This document shows positions 43,272 through 51,566 of a stretch of 64,000 nt of DNA, in pieces. The stretch is from positions 124,001-188,000 of the forward strand of contig NZ_JAJLRA010000009.1 in NCBI RefSeq assembly GCF_020991365.1, given 5' to 3'. Origin of the DNA: Streptacidiphilus sp. ASG 303 (lineage in GTDB: Bacteria > Actinomycetota > Actinomycetes > Streptomycetales > Streptomycetaceae). Made by a program: the position numbers and the translations under genes. The first letter of the stretch is position 1, and every line of letters begins with the position of its first letter. The notes beneath the pieces were generated by a model. That model searched no databases. It had not been told where the DNA came from and worked only from the letters and a program-made list of their open reading frames with translations.

Positions 43272-43799
43272 ATGGCGCAACCCGACACACCCCACCCTCC
43301 GGGCGGCGGCCCCGGGGACGAGCTGTCCGAGGCGCTGCGCGAGGTGCTCACCCTGACCCAGCTCGCCCGCGGCGCCCTCGCCCACCGGCTCGGGATGCCG
43401 CTGACCGACGTCGAGGCCGTGGAGCACGTGATCATGGCCGAGGCCGCGGGCGAGCAGCTCGGACCGGTGGAGCTCTCCCGGCGGCTCGGGGTGACCTCGG
43501 CCGCGGCCACCCAGTCCGTGCACCGCCTGGCGGGCGAGGGGCACGTGGAGCGCACGCCCCACCCGGCGGACCGGCGGCGCCAGGTCCTGCAGGTCACCGA
43601 CACCGGCATGCGCCACGTCATGGGCGAACTGGCACCCCTGCTGGGCCTGCTGGGCGGGGCCTCGGCCGGGATGTCCGAGGAGGAGCGCGGGGCGGCGCTC
43701 CGGTATTTGGCGAACGTCGCCGCCGCCTACCGCGCGTTCCTCGACCGGCCGCAGGACCGGGCCGCGGCCGGCCCGGGGCCGGAGCGGCCGAGCCGCTAG
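43272..43799 (+). CDS. MarR family transcriptional regulator
   Basis: A 175-residue dimeric winged-helix regulator. Helices at residues about 18-45 form the dimer arm. The DNA-reading region is LGPVELSRRLGVTSAAATQSVHRLAGEGHVER, and the wing contains HPADRRRQVLQVTDTG, the classical MarR signature. An acidic/Pro tail ends the protein. ATG 43272 has no clear ribosome site, and GACTGT five to six bases upstream suggests a leaderless mRNA. It is divergent from the MMPL exporter, with a palindrome between, so it most likely represses the exporter and itself until a substrate binds. Confidence 0.93.
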   Translation: MAQPDTPHPPGGGPGDELSEALREVLTLTQLARGALAHRLGMPLTDVEAVEHVIMAEAAGEQLGPVELSRRLGVTSAAATQSVHRLAGEGHVERTPHPADRRRQVLQVTDTGMRHVMGELAPLLGLLGGASAGMSEEERGAALRYLANVAAAYRAFLDRPQDRAAAGPGPERPSR

Positions 43800-43918
43800 C
43801 ACACCCGCCGGACACGCCCAGGGGCCCCGCGCGGGGGAGGCGCGGCCGGGCCCGCCGGGGGTCCCGGAGCCTCCGCACGGCACTGCGGCGGGGGGCGGGA
43901 ATGCCTGCGGCCGAAAAT

Positions 43919-43933
43919 TTGTATAAGATTCAA
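43919..43933 (+). promoter_or_regulatory. AT-rich near-palindrome in pirin promoter
   Basis: TTGTATAAGATTCAA has arms TTGTAT and ATTCAA (one mismatch) around AAG, in the only AT-rich block nearby. TATAAG within it could also be a -10. It sits about 50 bp upstream of the TTG start of the pirin gene and resembles operators of MarR/OhrR or HxlR-type redox regulators. Confidence 0.5.
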
Positions 43934-43979
43934 CAACATCCGCGGAGCGGCCCCGCTCCCCGAGCGCCAAGGAGACGCC

Positions 43980-44741
43980 TTGTCCTCCCTCGTCGACATC
44001 CGCCGCGCAGGCGAGCGCTTCCACACCCGCGCCGGCTGGCTCGACTCCCGCCATTCGTTCTCGTTCTCCCGGCACTGGGACCCCGGGAACACCCACTTCG
44101 GGCTGCTCCTCGTCTCCAACGACGACGTCGTGGCACCCGGCACCGGCTTCGACACCCACCCCCACCGCGACATGGAGATCATCACCTGGGTGCTGGAGGG
44201 CAGCCTGGTGCACCAGGACTCCGAGGGGCACAACGGTGTGATCCACCCCGGGCTCGCCCAGCGGATGAGCGCCGGCACCGGCATCCTGCACAGCGAGAAG
44301 AACGACTCCTGGACCCTCACCGGGGACCCCGAGCACCAGACCCCGGTGCGGTTCATCCAGATGTGGACCGTCCCCGACGAGGCCGGCATCGCCCCCGGCT
44401 ACGAGCAGCTCGACATCGGCGGCGAGCTCGCCCGCGGCGGCTGGACCACCCTGGCCTCGGGCATGCCGAAGCACCTCCAGCAGCGGGCGATCGGCATCCG
44501 CCAGAAGCACGCCGCCCTGCACGTGGCGCAGATCCGGCCCGGGGAGACCCTGGAGGCCGCCACCGCGCCCTTCGTCCACCTCTTCGTCGCCCGCGGCGAG
44601 GTGGCGCTGGAGGGCTCCGGCCCCCTCGCGCAGGGCGACGCCGCGCGGATCACCCGCTCCGACGGCCGCCGCATCACCGGTGGGCCGGAGGGCGCGGAGG
44701 TGCTGATGTGGGAGATGGACGCCGCCCTCTCGGTCGGCTGA
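43980..44741 (+). CDS. Pirin family protein
   Basis: A 253-residue bicupin protein. The N-terminal cupin carries the metal ligands in GFDTHPHRDMEIITWVLEG (two His) and the second set in GTGILHSEKN (His and Glu), so a metal site is intact. Pirins of this type act as quercetin 2,3-dioxygenases or redox-responsive partners. TTG 43980 is the start because AAGGAG at 43969-43974 is well placed and the family sequence SLVDIRRAGERFHTR begins there. An AT-rich palindrome in the promoter suggests inducible control. It is convergent with the NmrA-like gene. Confidence 0.93.
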   Translation: MSSLVDIRRAGERFHTRAGWLDSRHSFSFSRHWDPGNTHFGLLLVSNDDVVAPGTGFDTHPHRDMEIITWVLEGSLVHQDSEGHNGVIHPGLAQRMSAGTGILHSEKNDSWTLTGDPEHQTPVRFIQMWTVPDEAGIAPGYEQLDIGGELARGGWTTLASGMPKHLQQRAIGIRQKHAALHVAQIRPGETLEAATAPFVHLFVARGEVALEGSGPLAQGDAARITRSDGRRITGGPEGAEVLMWEMDAALSVG

Positions 44742-44799
44742 CACGGCGGCCGGCGGACAGGCCCGCCGACGGCCGGGCCCGCGCCCCGCGGCGCCGCCC

Positions 44800-45666
44800 T
44801 CAGCGGGCGGGCCGCGGGGCGCCCGCGGTGAGGCCCTCGGCCCAGGCCTCGAAGGAGGTCCAGGCGATGTCCGGGTAGGCGCGGTGCAGGGCGCCGATGT
44901 CGACGGCGTAGCCCTCGCGGGACAGGAAGTCCCACATCGCCCCCATGTCGGCGCTCCCCTGCCGGACGAGGGAGAGCGGGACCTGCACCGGTTCGACCGG
45001 ACGGCCCAGCGCACGCTCCAGGACCGCGGCCATCCGCGCCGGGGTCGGCGCGTCCGAGGCCACCTCGACACGGCGGCCCAGGTGCCGGTCGCGGTCGGCG
45101 ACGACGGCCGCCACCAGCGCGCCGAGGTCCCGGCGGGCCACCTGCTGCAGCGGCCGGTCCGGCGGGATCGGGAACTCCAGCCAGCCCGAGCGCAGGGCCT
45201 GCGGGTCGCCGAGGAGGTTCTCGAAGAAGTACGTGGGGGCGACCACCGTCCACGGCGGCCCCTCCTGGGCGAGGACCTCCTCGATCCGCTGCTTGCTCTC
45301 GAAGTGCGGCACGCCCGTCCGCCGGTCGGCGGAGGCCACGGAGGAGAACACCAGGTGCGGCAGGCCGGTCCGTGCGGCGGCCCGCACGACGGCGAGCCCC
45401 TGCTCGACCTCCGCCTCGGGGCCGAACTCGAAGGGCGTGGTGACCGCGAACGCCGCGTCCACCCCCTCCAGCGCGCCCCCCAGGGAGGAGGGCTCGCCGA
45501 GGTCGCCGCGGACGACCTCCACCCCGCGCTCCCGCAGGGTCCGCGCCCGCAGGCTGCCAGGGTCGCGGGCCACCGCCCGCACCGCGTGCCCGCCCTCCAG
45601 CAGGGCGTCCACGACGGCACCCCCCTGACCACCCGTCGCCCCCAGTACCGCCACGTGCAAGGACAT
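44800..45666 (-). CDS. NmrA-like NAD(P)-binding oxidoreductase/sensor
   Basis: A 288-residue atypical short-chain reductase of the NmrA group. The Rossmann motif is VAVLGATGGQGGAVVDALL, followed by AVARDPGSLRARTL and GVEVVRGDLGEPSSL. The late part has APTYFFENLLGDP and a family-typical C-terminal region. No Tyr-x3-Lys catalytic pair is obvious, as usual for NmrA-like proteins, which often sense NADP(H) rather than catalyse. ATG 45666 follows GAGGGAG by about ten bases. Nothing neighbouring shows its role. Confidence 0.9.
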   Translation of the reverse strand: MSLHVAVLGATGGQGGAVVDALLEGGHAVRAVARDPGSLRARTLRERGVEVVRGDLGEPSSLGGALEGVDAAFAVTTPFEFGPEAEVEQGLAVVRAAARTGLPHLVFSSVASADRRTGVPHFESKQRIEEVLAQEGPPWTVVAPTYFFENLLGDPQALRSGWLEFPIPPDRPLQQVARRDLGALVAAVVADRDRHLGRRVEVASDAPTPARMAAVLERALGRPVEPVQVPLSLVRQGSADMGAMWDFLSREGYAVDIGALHRAYPDIAWTSFEAWAEGLTAGAPRPAR

Positions 45667-45834
45667 CCGTCCCGACTCCCTCGGCCGCCGTTCCCGTCCC
45701 TCCGATGGTCGCCGGGGGCCCCCTCCCCCGCCATCGGTGGGGGCGTCCCGGGTGACGGCCGGTCGCGGTCCGGGGCCGGTGTGCGCACGATGGTGGTGTC
45801 CGCAGAGGGGCCCGGCACATCGCAGGGAGGCACC

Positions 45835-46779
45835 GTGGAGCTGTTCCCACCGCTGCCGTACGAGGAGTGGCGCGCGACGAAGGAGACCCTGCACCGGTTC
45901 GCACAGGTGGTGGGCAAGGTGCGCCTGGCGGCCTCGCCGCGCCGCAACCACTGGTGGAACGTGCCGTTCCACCTGACCGGCCGGGGCATGACCACCCGCC
46001 CCATGGGGCTCGGCGACGACGGCGGGTTCTTCTGCGTCGACTTCGACTTCACCGCGCACCGCCTGGAGGTCACGGCGGGCGACGGCTCCGCGGCGTCCTT
46101 CGCCCTGCCGGGGCTGTCCGTCGCCGCCTTCCACGACCGGCTGCGCGCCGCCCTGGCGGGGGTGGGCGCCCGCGCGGTGATCGCCCTCCCCCGGCCCTTC
46201 GACCTGCCGGACTCCGGCCGCCCCTTCGCCGAGGACGAGGAGCACTGCACCTACGACCCGGCGCAGGCGAACCGGTACTGGCGGATCCTCTCCCAGGTCA
46301 ACCTGGTCCTGGAGGAGTACGCCGCGCAGTGGTCGGGGAAGACGTCGCCGGTCCACCACTTCTGGCACACCTTCGACATCGCGGTCACCCGCTTCTCGGG
46401 GCGCGTCGTCCACCACCCGGCCACCGTCGACCCCGTCACCCGGGAGGCGTACTCCCGGGAGGTGGTCAGCGCCGGCTTCTGGTTCGGCGACCCCGCCTTC
46501 CCGCGGCCGGCCTTCTACTCCTACACCGCGCCGGAGCCCGAGGGCCTGGCCGGGCAGCCGCTGGAACCCGCAGCCGCCCGGTGGGTCGAACGCAACGGCA
46601 GCCACCTCGCGGTGCTGGACTACGAGGACGCCCGCAGCGCGCCCGACCCGAAGGGCGCCGTCCTCGCCTTCCTCGACAGCGCCTACCGGGGCGGGGCGGT
46701 GCTCGCCGGCTGGGACACCGCCCGCGACGCCTGCCCCGACGGCACCACCGACCCGGTGGTCGCCGCCGGGCCGGGGTGA
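45835..46779 (+). CDS. DUF5996 family protein
   Basis: A 314-residue conserved protein of unknown function. It begins LFPPLPYEEWRATKETLHRF and continues with VGKVRLAASPRRNHWWNVPF and TGRGMTTRPMG, which I recognise as the DUF5996 pattern common in actinobacteria. The second half holds HHFWHTFDIAVTRFSG, ending with an Ala-rich helix. No signal or membrane segment is seen and no catalytic motif is obvious, though repeated His residues could bind metal. GTG 45835 follows GGGAGG by four bases. The longer upstream frame from the preceding GTG/ATG codons lacks family sequence. Confidence 0.85.
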   Translation: MELFPPLPYEEWRATKETLHRFAQVVGKVRLAASPRRNHWWNVPFHLTGRGMTTRPMGLGDDGGFFCVDFDFTAHRLEVTAGDGSAASFALPGLSVAAFHDRLRAALAGVGARAVIALPRPFDLPDSGRPFAEDEEHCTYDPAQANRYWRILSQVNLVLEEYAAQWSGKTSPVHHFWHTFDIAVTRFSGRVVHHPATVDPVTREAYSREVVSAGFWFGDPAFPRPAFYSYTAPEPEGLAGQPLEPAAARWVERNGSHLAVLDYEDARSAPDPKGAVLAFLDSAYRGGAVLAGWDTARDACPDGTTDPVVAAGPG

Positions 46780-46830
46780 GGACTCCGGTGCAGGGCTCCC
46801 GCGCCCGGGCCGGGCCCGGTGCCGCCGGAC

Positions 46831-46866
46831 GTCCGGCGGGCACGGGGCGTCCGGCGGGCACGGGGC
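46831..46866. repeat. 18-bp direct repeat, two copies
   Basis: The unit gtccggcgggcacggggc is repeated perfectly at 46831-46848 and 46849-46866, in the space upstream of the SDR gene. Function is not evident. Confidence 0.85.
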
Positions 46867-46921
46867 GTCCGCCCGGCCGTCCGGCCCGACCCGTCCGAGA
46901 GGACCCCAGAAAGGACCCACC

Positions 46922-47590
46922 GTGGACACTCCCCGACCCACCACCGCACTGGTCGTCGGCGCGGGCCCCGGCATCGGCGCCTCCCTCGCCCGCGCCCTGG
47001 CCGCCGAGGGCCACCGGATCGGGCTCGTCGCCCGCGACGCGGGCCGGCTGGAACGGCTGGCCGCCGACCTGTCCGGCCAGGGGGCGGACGTCGCCGTCCG
47101 GACCGCCGACGCGGGGCGCGCCGAGGAGGTCGCCGAGGCGGTGCGCGCGCTCGGGGCCGACGGGCCGGTGGAGGTGCTGGCCTACAACGCCGCCTACCGG
47201 GCGGGACGCCTCACGGACTGCGGTCTCGACGAGCTGCGGCACGCCCACGAGGTGAACGTGCTCTCCGCGCTGGCGGCCGTGCGGGCGGCCCGGGACGACC
47301 TGGTCCGCACCCGGGGCTCGGTGCTGCTGACCGGGGGCGGGCTGGCGCTGCGCCCCAGTGCGGAGGAGGGGGTGCTCTCCCTGGGCAAGGCGGGGCTGCG
47401 CGCGGCCGCCCACATTCTCGCCGCGGACCTCGGCGAACGGGGCGTGCGGGTGCGCACGCTGACCGTGGCGGGGCCGGTCGCACCGGGCACGGCGTTCGAC
47501 CCCGACCTCATCGCCCGGGCGTTCCTGGCGCTGCGCGACGGCGACGAGGTGGAGCGCGTCTGGACCGGCACCGACGCGGGCGGTGGCTGA
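46922..47590 (+). CDS. Short-chain dehydrogenase/reductase-like protein lacking catalytic Tyr
   Basis: A 222-residue Rossmann-fold protein. The cofactor loop GAGPGIGASLARALA, the ARDAGRLERLA segment and YNAAYRAGRL (in place of NNAG) define the SDR fold. The active-site helix reads LSLGKAGLRAAAHIL: Lys156 is present, but the Tyr expected at position 152 is Leu, and the preceding Ser strand reads LLTGGGLALRP. It may therefore be an inactive or divergent member. GTG 46922 follows AAGGA. It is followed at 184 bp by a small gene on the same strand, but they need not be cotranscribed. Confidence 0.87.
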   Translation: MDTPRPTTALVVGAGPGIGASLARALAAEGHRIGLVARDAGRLERLAADLSGQGADVAVRTADAGRAEEVAEAVRALGADGPVEVLAYNAAYRAGRLTDCGLDELRHAHEVNVLSALAAVRAARDDLVRTRGSVLLTGGGLALRPSAEEGVLSLGKAGLRAAAHILAADLGERGVRVRTLTVAGPVAPGTAFDPDLIARAFLALRDGDEVERVWTGTDAGGG

Positions 47591-47773
47591 GGGCCTCACC
47601 CGGCCGGACGGGCGGCCTCCGCCCGGCTCCCGCCCCGCCGGCACCGCGCCGCACCCCTGTCCGCACCGGTGCCTCCGCCCGCACCGGTATCTCCCCCGGC
47701 ACCGGGGCACCGGACCCCGCAGGGCCCCGGCGGGCGCACCGGAGACCCCCGCAGCACCACAGAGGAGACGACC

Positions 47774-48043
47774 ATGGACGCACAGACCGCACGCGGCACG
47801 ATCCGCTCCGTGTTCGGCGACGCCCTGCAGCGTGTCGACGTCATCGAGTTCCCGGCCGGAAACCTGTCGATCACCCTCGGCGCAGGTACGCACACGGCGA
47901 CCATCGACGGCCACCCCGACTCCGGATGGGGCCTGTCGGTCGACCCGGGCGAGGACGAGGGTTTCAGCGGCCACGAGGAGACCGCGGCGACGCTGGAGGA
48001 GGCGCTCCGCAGGGTCCGCGCGGCGTTCGCGGTCGGCGCCTGA
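47774..48043 (+). CDS. Small conserved hypothetical protein
   Basis: An 89-residue acidic protein that I do not recognise as a named family. It reads IRSVFGDALQRVDVIEFPAG, then THTATIDGHPDSGWGLSVDP and ends in a helix ETAATLEEALRRVRAAF. Two strands followed by a helix suggest a small alpha/beta domain. ATG 47774 has AGAGGAG six bases upstream. Codon bias is normal for this genome, and the gene is convergent with the RibD-like gene. No signal peptide or metal motif. Confidence 0.78.
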   Translation: MDAQTARGTIRSVFGDALQRVDVIEFPAGNLSITLGAGTHTATIDGHPDSGWGLSVDPGEDEGFSGHEETAATLEEALRRVRAAFAVGA

Positions 48044-48093
48044 GGGGCGGCGTCCGAGGGAGGGGCGGCGGAGTGCCCGGCCGCGGCGGCCCG

Positions 48094-48687
48094 TCAGCGG
48101 GCCGCCGGACGGTAGGTGCACACCTGGGCGCCACCGGGGCTGGTGACGGCGGAGACGAGCTCCAGGGTGCGCAGCACGCCGTCGTCGGGGAAGATCCGCT
48201 TCCCGCCGCCGAGGAGCACCGGCATGACCACGAGCCGCAGTTCGTCGACCAGGCCCTCGCCGAGCAGGGTGCGCACGAGTGTGGGGCTGCCCATGACCAG
48301 CAGGTCGCCGCCGCCCGTCCCGCGCAGCTCCCGGATGCGGGCAACGGCCTCGCCGCCGGGGATGCGCGTGGTGTTCTGCCAGGTCAGCTTGTCGTCGCCG
48401 AGCGTGCCGGAGACGACGTACTTGGGGATGGCGTTCATCCGGTCGGCGAACGGGTCGCCGGCCCGTCCGGGCCAGGCCGCGGCCATCGTCTCCCAGGTGC
48501 GGCGCCCGAACAGCAGCGCCTCGGCCCCGGAGAGCGCCTCGGCGAAGGAGCCGCCCACCGTCTCCGGGTCGAAGAACGGGTGCGACCAGCCGCCGTGGGC
48601 GAAGCCGCCGTCGGTGTCCTCCTCCGGCCCGCCCGGCGCCTGCACCACGCCGTCCAGGCTCATGAACTCACTGACCACGATGCGCAT
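48094..48687 (-). CDS. Dihydrofolate reductase family protein (RibD C-terminal type)
   Basis: A 197-residue NADPH-binding reductase fold. It starts RIVVSEFMSLDGVVQAPGG, the standard first strand, and has LLFGRRTWETMAAAWPG, KYVVSGTLGDDKLTW, the cofactor loop LLVMGSPTLVRTLL and LRLVVMPVLLGGGKRIF. These match the RibD_C/YyaP-like group, which is distinct from true drug-target DHFR; natural substrates are generally unknown. ATG 48687 is preceded by GAGGAG at about eight bases. It stands alone on its strand. Confidence 0.92.
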   Translation of the reverse strand: MRIVVSEFMSLDGVVQAPGGPEEDTDGGFAHGGWSHPFFDPETVGGSFAEALSGAEALLFGRRTWETMAAAWPGRAGDPFADRMNAIPKYVVSGTLGDDKLTWQNTTRIPGGEAVARIRELRGTGGGDLLVMGSPTLVRTLLGEGLVDELRLVVMPVLLGGGKRIFPDDGVLRTLELVSAVTSPGGAQVCTYRPAAR

Positions 48688-48932
48688 ACGACTCGCTCCT
48701 CGTCCTCGTCCGGGGTGGGGCAGGGCAGACCACCGCACCGCGCCGGCCGGACTCGTCGCACCCGGGCGGCACCGCGGAGGGCGGCACGGACACAGCGTTG
48801 CACGCACCTACGACAACGGCCGGGAGCCGGGAAGCCGGACCGCCCGGGGCGGCCGCAGCGGCGCCCGGCCGTCCGGGACGTCCGGAGGCGGCCGGGACGG
48901 CGGGACGGGCCTGCCTGCCGCGCCGCCCGGCC

Positions 48933-48974
48933 GTGCCCGCGCGGCGCTCGGCGGTGCCCGCGCGGCGCTCGGCG
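48933..48974. repeat. 21-bp tandem duplication
   Basis: Two perfect copies (48933-48953 and 48954-48974) of a unit beginning gtgcccgcgcggcgctcggc. No function apparent. Confidence 0.88.
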
Positions 48975-49188
48975 GTGCGGAGGAGCGCGGGGTACGCGCG
49001 CCGGGCACGGGCCTGTTCAGGGGTCAGACGGCGCGAAGAGGGCCGGGAACGGGCCCGACAGAAGTGACGCGACGTCAGCATGGTCGACCGAGGGGCATGT
49101 CGTCGACCGGACGGGGGGAGGACGGCGTTTCATCGGGCGCCCGCCCCCGTCCCGGGGCGGGCACGCGGCGGTGGCACCCCCGGCGCCG

Positions 49189-49194
49189 TAGGCT
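49189..49194 (+). promoter_or_regulatory. Probable -10 element of OsmC-like gene
   Basis: TAGGCT ends eight bases before the ATG at 49203, and no ribosome site is present between. This fits a leaderless transcript. Confidence 0.5.
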
Positions 49195-49202
49195 GCACGC
49201 CC

Positions 49203-49682
49203 ATGACGACAACGCACACCTACGACGTGACGGTCGCGTGGACCGGGAACCTGGGGGCCGGGACCGACGGCTACCGCTCCTACAGCCGCGACCACGAGGT
49301 GCGGGCGGACGGCCCGCCGCCGCTGCCCGGCTCGTCCGACCCCGCCTTCCGCGGCGACGCGGCCCGCTGGAACCCCGAGCAGCTGCTCGTGGCCTCGCTG
49401 TCCCAGTGCCACATGCTCTGGTACCTGCACCTGTGCGCGGCCGGCGGGGTCGTGGTGACCGCGTACGAGGACCGTGCCCACGGCGTGCTGGCGATGGACG
49501 GGAGCGGCGGCGGGGGCCGGTTCGCCCGGGTGGTCCTGCGGCCGGAGGTGGAGGTGGCCGAGGCGTCGATGGTGGAGCGGGCGCGGGCCCTGCACGGGGA
49601 GGTCGGGGCGGTCTGCTTCATCGCCCGGTCGGTGGACTTTCCCGTCGAGCACGAGCCGGTGGTCCGCACCGCGCGGGGGTGA
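49203..49682 (+). CDS. OsmC/Ohr family peroxiredoxin-like protein
   Basis: A 159-residue thiol-dependent peroxidase fold that would reduce organic hydroperoxides. The two redox cysteines are present: Cys69 in LLVASLSQCHMLWYLHLCA and Cys138 in GAVCFIARSVDFPVEHEP. A Glu expected near the site is provided by the WNPEQLLV segment. The layout (YDVTVAWTGNLGAGTDGYRSYSRDHEV at the start, in two strands) is that of the OsmC-like subgroup. ATG 49203 lacks a ribosome site, and a -10-like TAGGCT lies eight bases upstream. A hairpin terminator follows. Confidence 0.92.
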   Translation: MTTTHTYDVTVAWTGNLGAGTDGYRSYSRDHEVRADGPPPLPGSSDPAFRGDAARWNPEQLLVASLSQCHMLWYLHLCAAGGVVVTAYEDRAHGVLAMDGSGGGGRFARVVLRPEVEVAEASMVERARALHGEVGAVCFIARSVDFPVEHEPVVRTARG

Positions 49683-49698
49683 GCGGAACCGGCCCGGG

Positions 49699-49725
49699 CG
49701 CCGTGCGGCGCTCCGCCGCACGGCG
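49699..49725 (+). terminator. Hairpin terminator after OsmC-like gene
   Basis: A perfect 12-bp stem (CGCCGTGCGGCG with CGCCGCACGGCG) around CTC starts 17 bases after the stop codon. Confidence 0.82.
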
Positions 49726-49909
49726 GGGACCGTCCCGCGTCCGGGTGGCGCTGGATGCGCCGCGTCCGCCGCGCCCCCGGCTGCGGGACGGGCGACGGCG
49801 GCGCGGTCGACGGCGGGGCGGTGGACGGCGGCGGGACGGGCGGGGCGGTGGACGGCGGGCGCGGACAGCGGTGGTCCGCGGGACGGGCCCCCGCGCCGAC
49901 GGGCGGTCC

Positions 49910-51445
49910 TCAGCGGTGCAGGAGGAGGAAGCCGTCCTCGTCGGCCACGGTGCGGTAGCCGTGCGCGCGGGCCTCCGCGACGAGCTGCGCCTGCTGCTCC
50001 CCCGAGACGGGCCAGCCCTGCGGGTCGGCGGTGTCGACGACGATCCACTGCGGATCGGGGCGGCTGCCGGGGTAGCCGAAGTCGGTGACCGAGGCGCGTG
50101 CGGTGAGCTGCGGGACGAGACGGTTGGACGCGGCGACGGTGGCGCCGTCGGGGATGCGGTCCAGGACGCGGTGGGCGGCCGCGACGCGGGGCGGGGTGCG
50201 CCACGTCGCGGGCTGCAGGAGCTGCCACAGGGGGAACTGGGGCAGCAGGAGCGCGGTGACCGCGCCCCCGGCGGCCAGGTGGTGGCGGACGGCGGCCGTG
50301 CCGCCGGGACAGCGGCGCAGGCCGTCGACGAAGGCGGTGGAGACGACCGGCATCAGAACGGCGCTGTAGTGGTAGCCGGTGCCCCAGTAGGCGGGGTTGT
50401 CGGAGAGGAAGCGCCAGGCCAGCGTCGGCGCGGCCGCCCAGAGCAGCGGGGAGCGCAGGGCGAGGAACGCGGTGGGCGCGAGGAGCAGGACGAGGGTGAC
50501 GGCCTTGGTGTCCGGGGTGACCAGGCCGAGGGTGAGGGCGCGCAGGAGGTCCGTCGGTCCCGCGCCGGTGCCCGGGGAGCCGGATCCGGCTCCGGCCCCC
50601 GGGAGCTTGTCCCAGTAGGCGAAGGAGCCGGCCGGGTTGGCGGCGGGTATGAGGACGAGGACCTCGGCCAGGGTCCCGGCCAGCCCCGCGGCGGCGGCCG
50701 CCAGGCCGAGCCGGCGCCCGCCGCGCAGCGCGACGAGGACGCCGACGACGGCCGCGGTCAGCCCCAGGTCCTCCTTGACCGCGAGCAGCGGCAGGCTCCA
50801 GGCGACGGCGGCCCGCAGGCGGCCCTCCCCCAGCGCGGTCAGGGAGAACGCGAGGAGCGGGACGGCGAGGCAGACCTCGTGGAAGTCGAAGCCGGCCGTC
50901 TGGGCGACGCCCCAGGAGAGCCCGTACCCGGCGGCGACCGCCGCGGCGGCCGGGCGCCCCAGGGCGCGCTGCGCCCAGCGGGCGAGCGGCACGACGGGGA
51001 CGGCGAGGAGGGCCGCCTGGGCGAGCAGCAGGACCAGGGGTGAGGGCCACAGCCGGTAGAGCGGCGCGAGGAGGGCCAGGGCCGGGGAGAAGTGGTCGCC
51101 GAGGAGGGGGAATCCGGGTCCCTTGAGCTCGGAGACGGGCAGGTGCCCGTGGGCGTAGGAGCGGACGGCCTGCTCGAAGATGCCGAGGTCGTAACCGGTG
51201 GTCAGGAGGCGCTGGTGCAGGCGCAGCGACAGCGCGGCGTAGGCCGCGAAGCACAGCGCGGCCGCGACGGGGATCCACGCCGTGCCGGGGGGACCGGCCG
51301 GGCGGCCCGGCACCGGCGGCCGTCCCGGGGCGGGGACGGTGGCGCGGGCGGGGACGGCGGCGCGGGCGGGGACGGCGGGCGCGGCAGGAGGGCGGGCGGC
51401 AGCGGTACGGGGGGCAGCGGTACGGGTGGCGGTCGGTTCGCTCAT
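49910..51445 (-). CDS. DUF2079 integral membrane protein
   Basis: A 511-residue multi-spanning membrane protein of the DUF2079 family, distantly like GT-C glycosyltransferases. The family opening is LHQRLLTTGYDLGIFEQAVRSYAHGHLP, followed by GDHFSPALALLAPLYRLWPSP, where the Asp and His residues resemble the external acidic site of GT-C enzymes. About nine helices follow, then AYWGTGYHYSAVLMPVV and a soluble C-terminal domain ending DEDGFLLLH. The N-terminal 60 residues are a low-complexity Ala/Pro/Arg region made by a short repeat. ATG 51445 follows CCGGAGG. It is divergent from the two-component system, whose regulator may control it. Confidence 0.88.
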   Translation of the reverse strand: MSEPTATRTAAPRTAAARPPAAPAVPARAAVPARATVPAPGRPPVPGRPAGPPGTAWIPVAAALCFAAYAALSLRLHQRLLTTGYDLGIFEQAVRSYAHGHLPVSELKGPGFPLLGDHFSPALALLAPLYRLWPSPLVLLLAQAALLAVPVVPLARWAQRALGRPAAAAVAAGYGLSWGVAQTAGFDFHEVCLAVPLLAFSLTALGEGRLRAAVAWSLPLLAVKEDLGLTAAVVGVLVALRGGRRLGLAAAAAGLAGTLAEVLVLIPAANPAGSFAYWDKLPGAGAGSGSPGTGAGPTDLLRALTLGLVTPDTKAVTLVLLLAPTAFLALRSPLLWAAAPTLAWRFLSDNPAYWGTGYHYSAVLMPVVSTAFVDGLRRCPGGTAAVRHHLAAGGAVTALLLPQFPLWQLLQPATWRTPPRVAAAHRVLDRIPDGATVAASNRLVPQLTARASVTDFGYPGSRPDPQWIVVDTADPQGWPVSGEQQAQLVAEARAHGYRTVADEDGFLLLHR

Positions 51446-51496
51446 GCGGCGGCCTCCGGTCGGCGGGACGGGTGCCGCCACCCTGGCCGCCGGCCG

Positions 51497-51533
51497 CTGA
51501 CCGGACGCTGACCGGACCTGACCGCGCGGTCAG
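51497..51533. promoter_or_regulatory. Direct repeats and palindrome, probable OmpR-type regulator site
   Basis: CTGACC occurs at 51497, 51508 and 51518, spaced 11 and 10 bp; the first two belong to a perfect GCTGACCGGAC 11-bp direct repeat. The third is the left half of a perfect 16-bp palindrome CTGACCGCGCGGTCAG (51518-51533). Direct repeats at one helical turn are the usual binding form of OmpR/PhoB regulators, and the adjacent gene encodes one. Confidence 0.65.
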
Positions 51534-51554
51534 GGAGCCGGCCGGCCGCTGTGC

Positions 51555-51560
51555 CACGCT
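51555..51560 (+). promoter_or_regulatory. Probable -10 element of response regulator gene
   Basis: CACGCT ends six bases before the GTG at 51567 with no ribosome site between, consistent with a leaderless message starting at the GTG. Confidence 0.4.
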
Positions 51561-51566
51561 GACGGG

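Larger units (their letters stand above)
48688..49202. other. Intergenic region
   Basis: 515 bp between the divergent RibD-like and OsmC-like genes. Frames are Arg/Ala/Pro-rich and unconvincing. It includes a 21-bp tandem duplication at 48933-48974 and a probable leaderless promoter at its right end. Confidence 0.6.
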
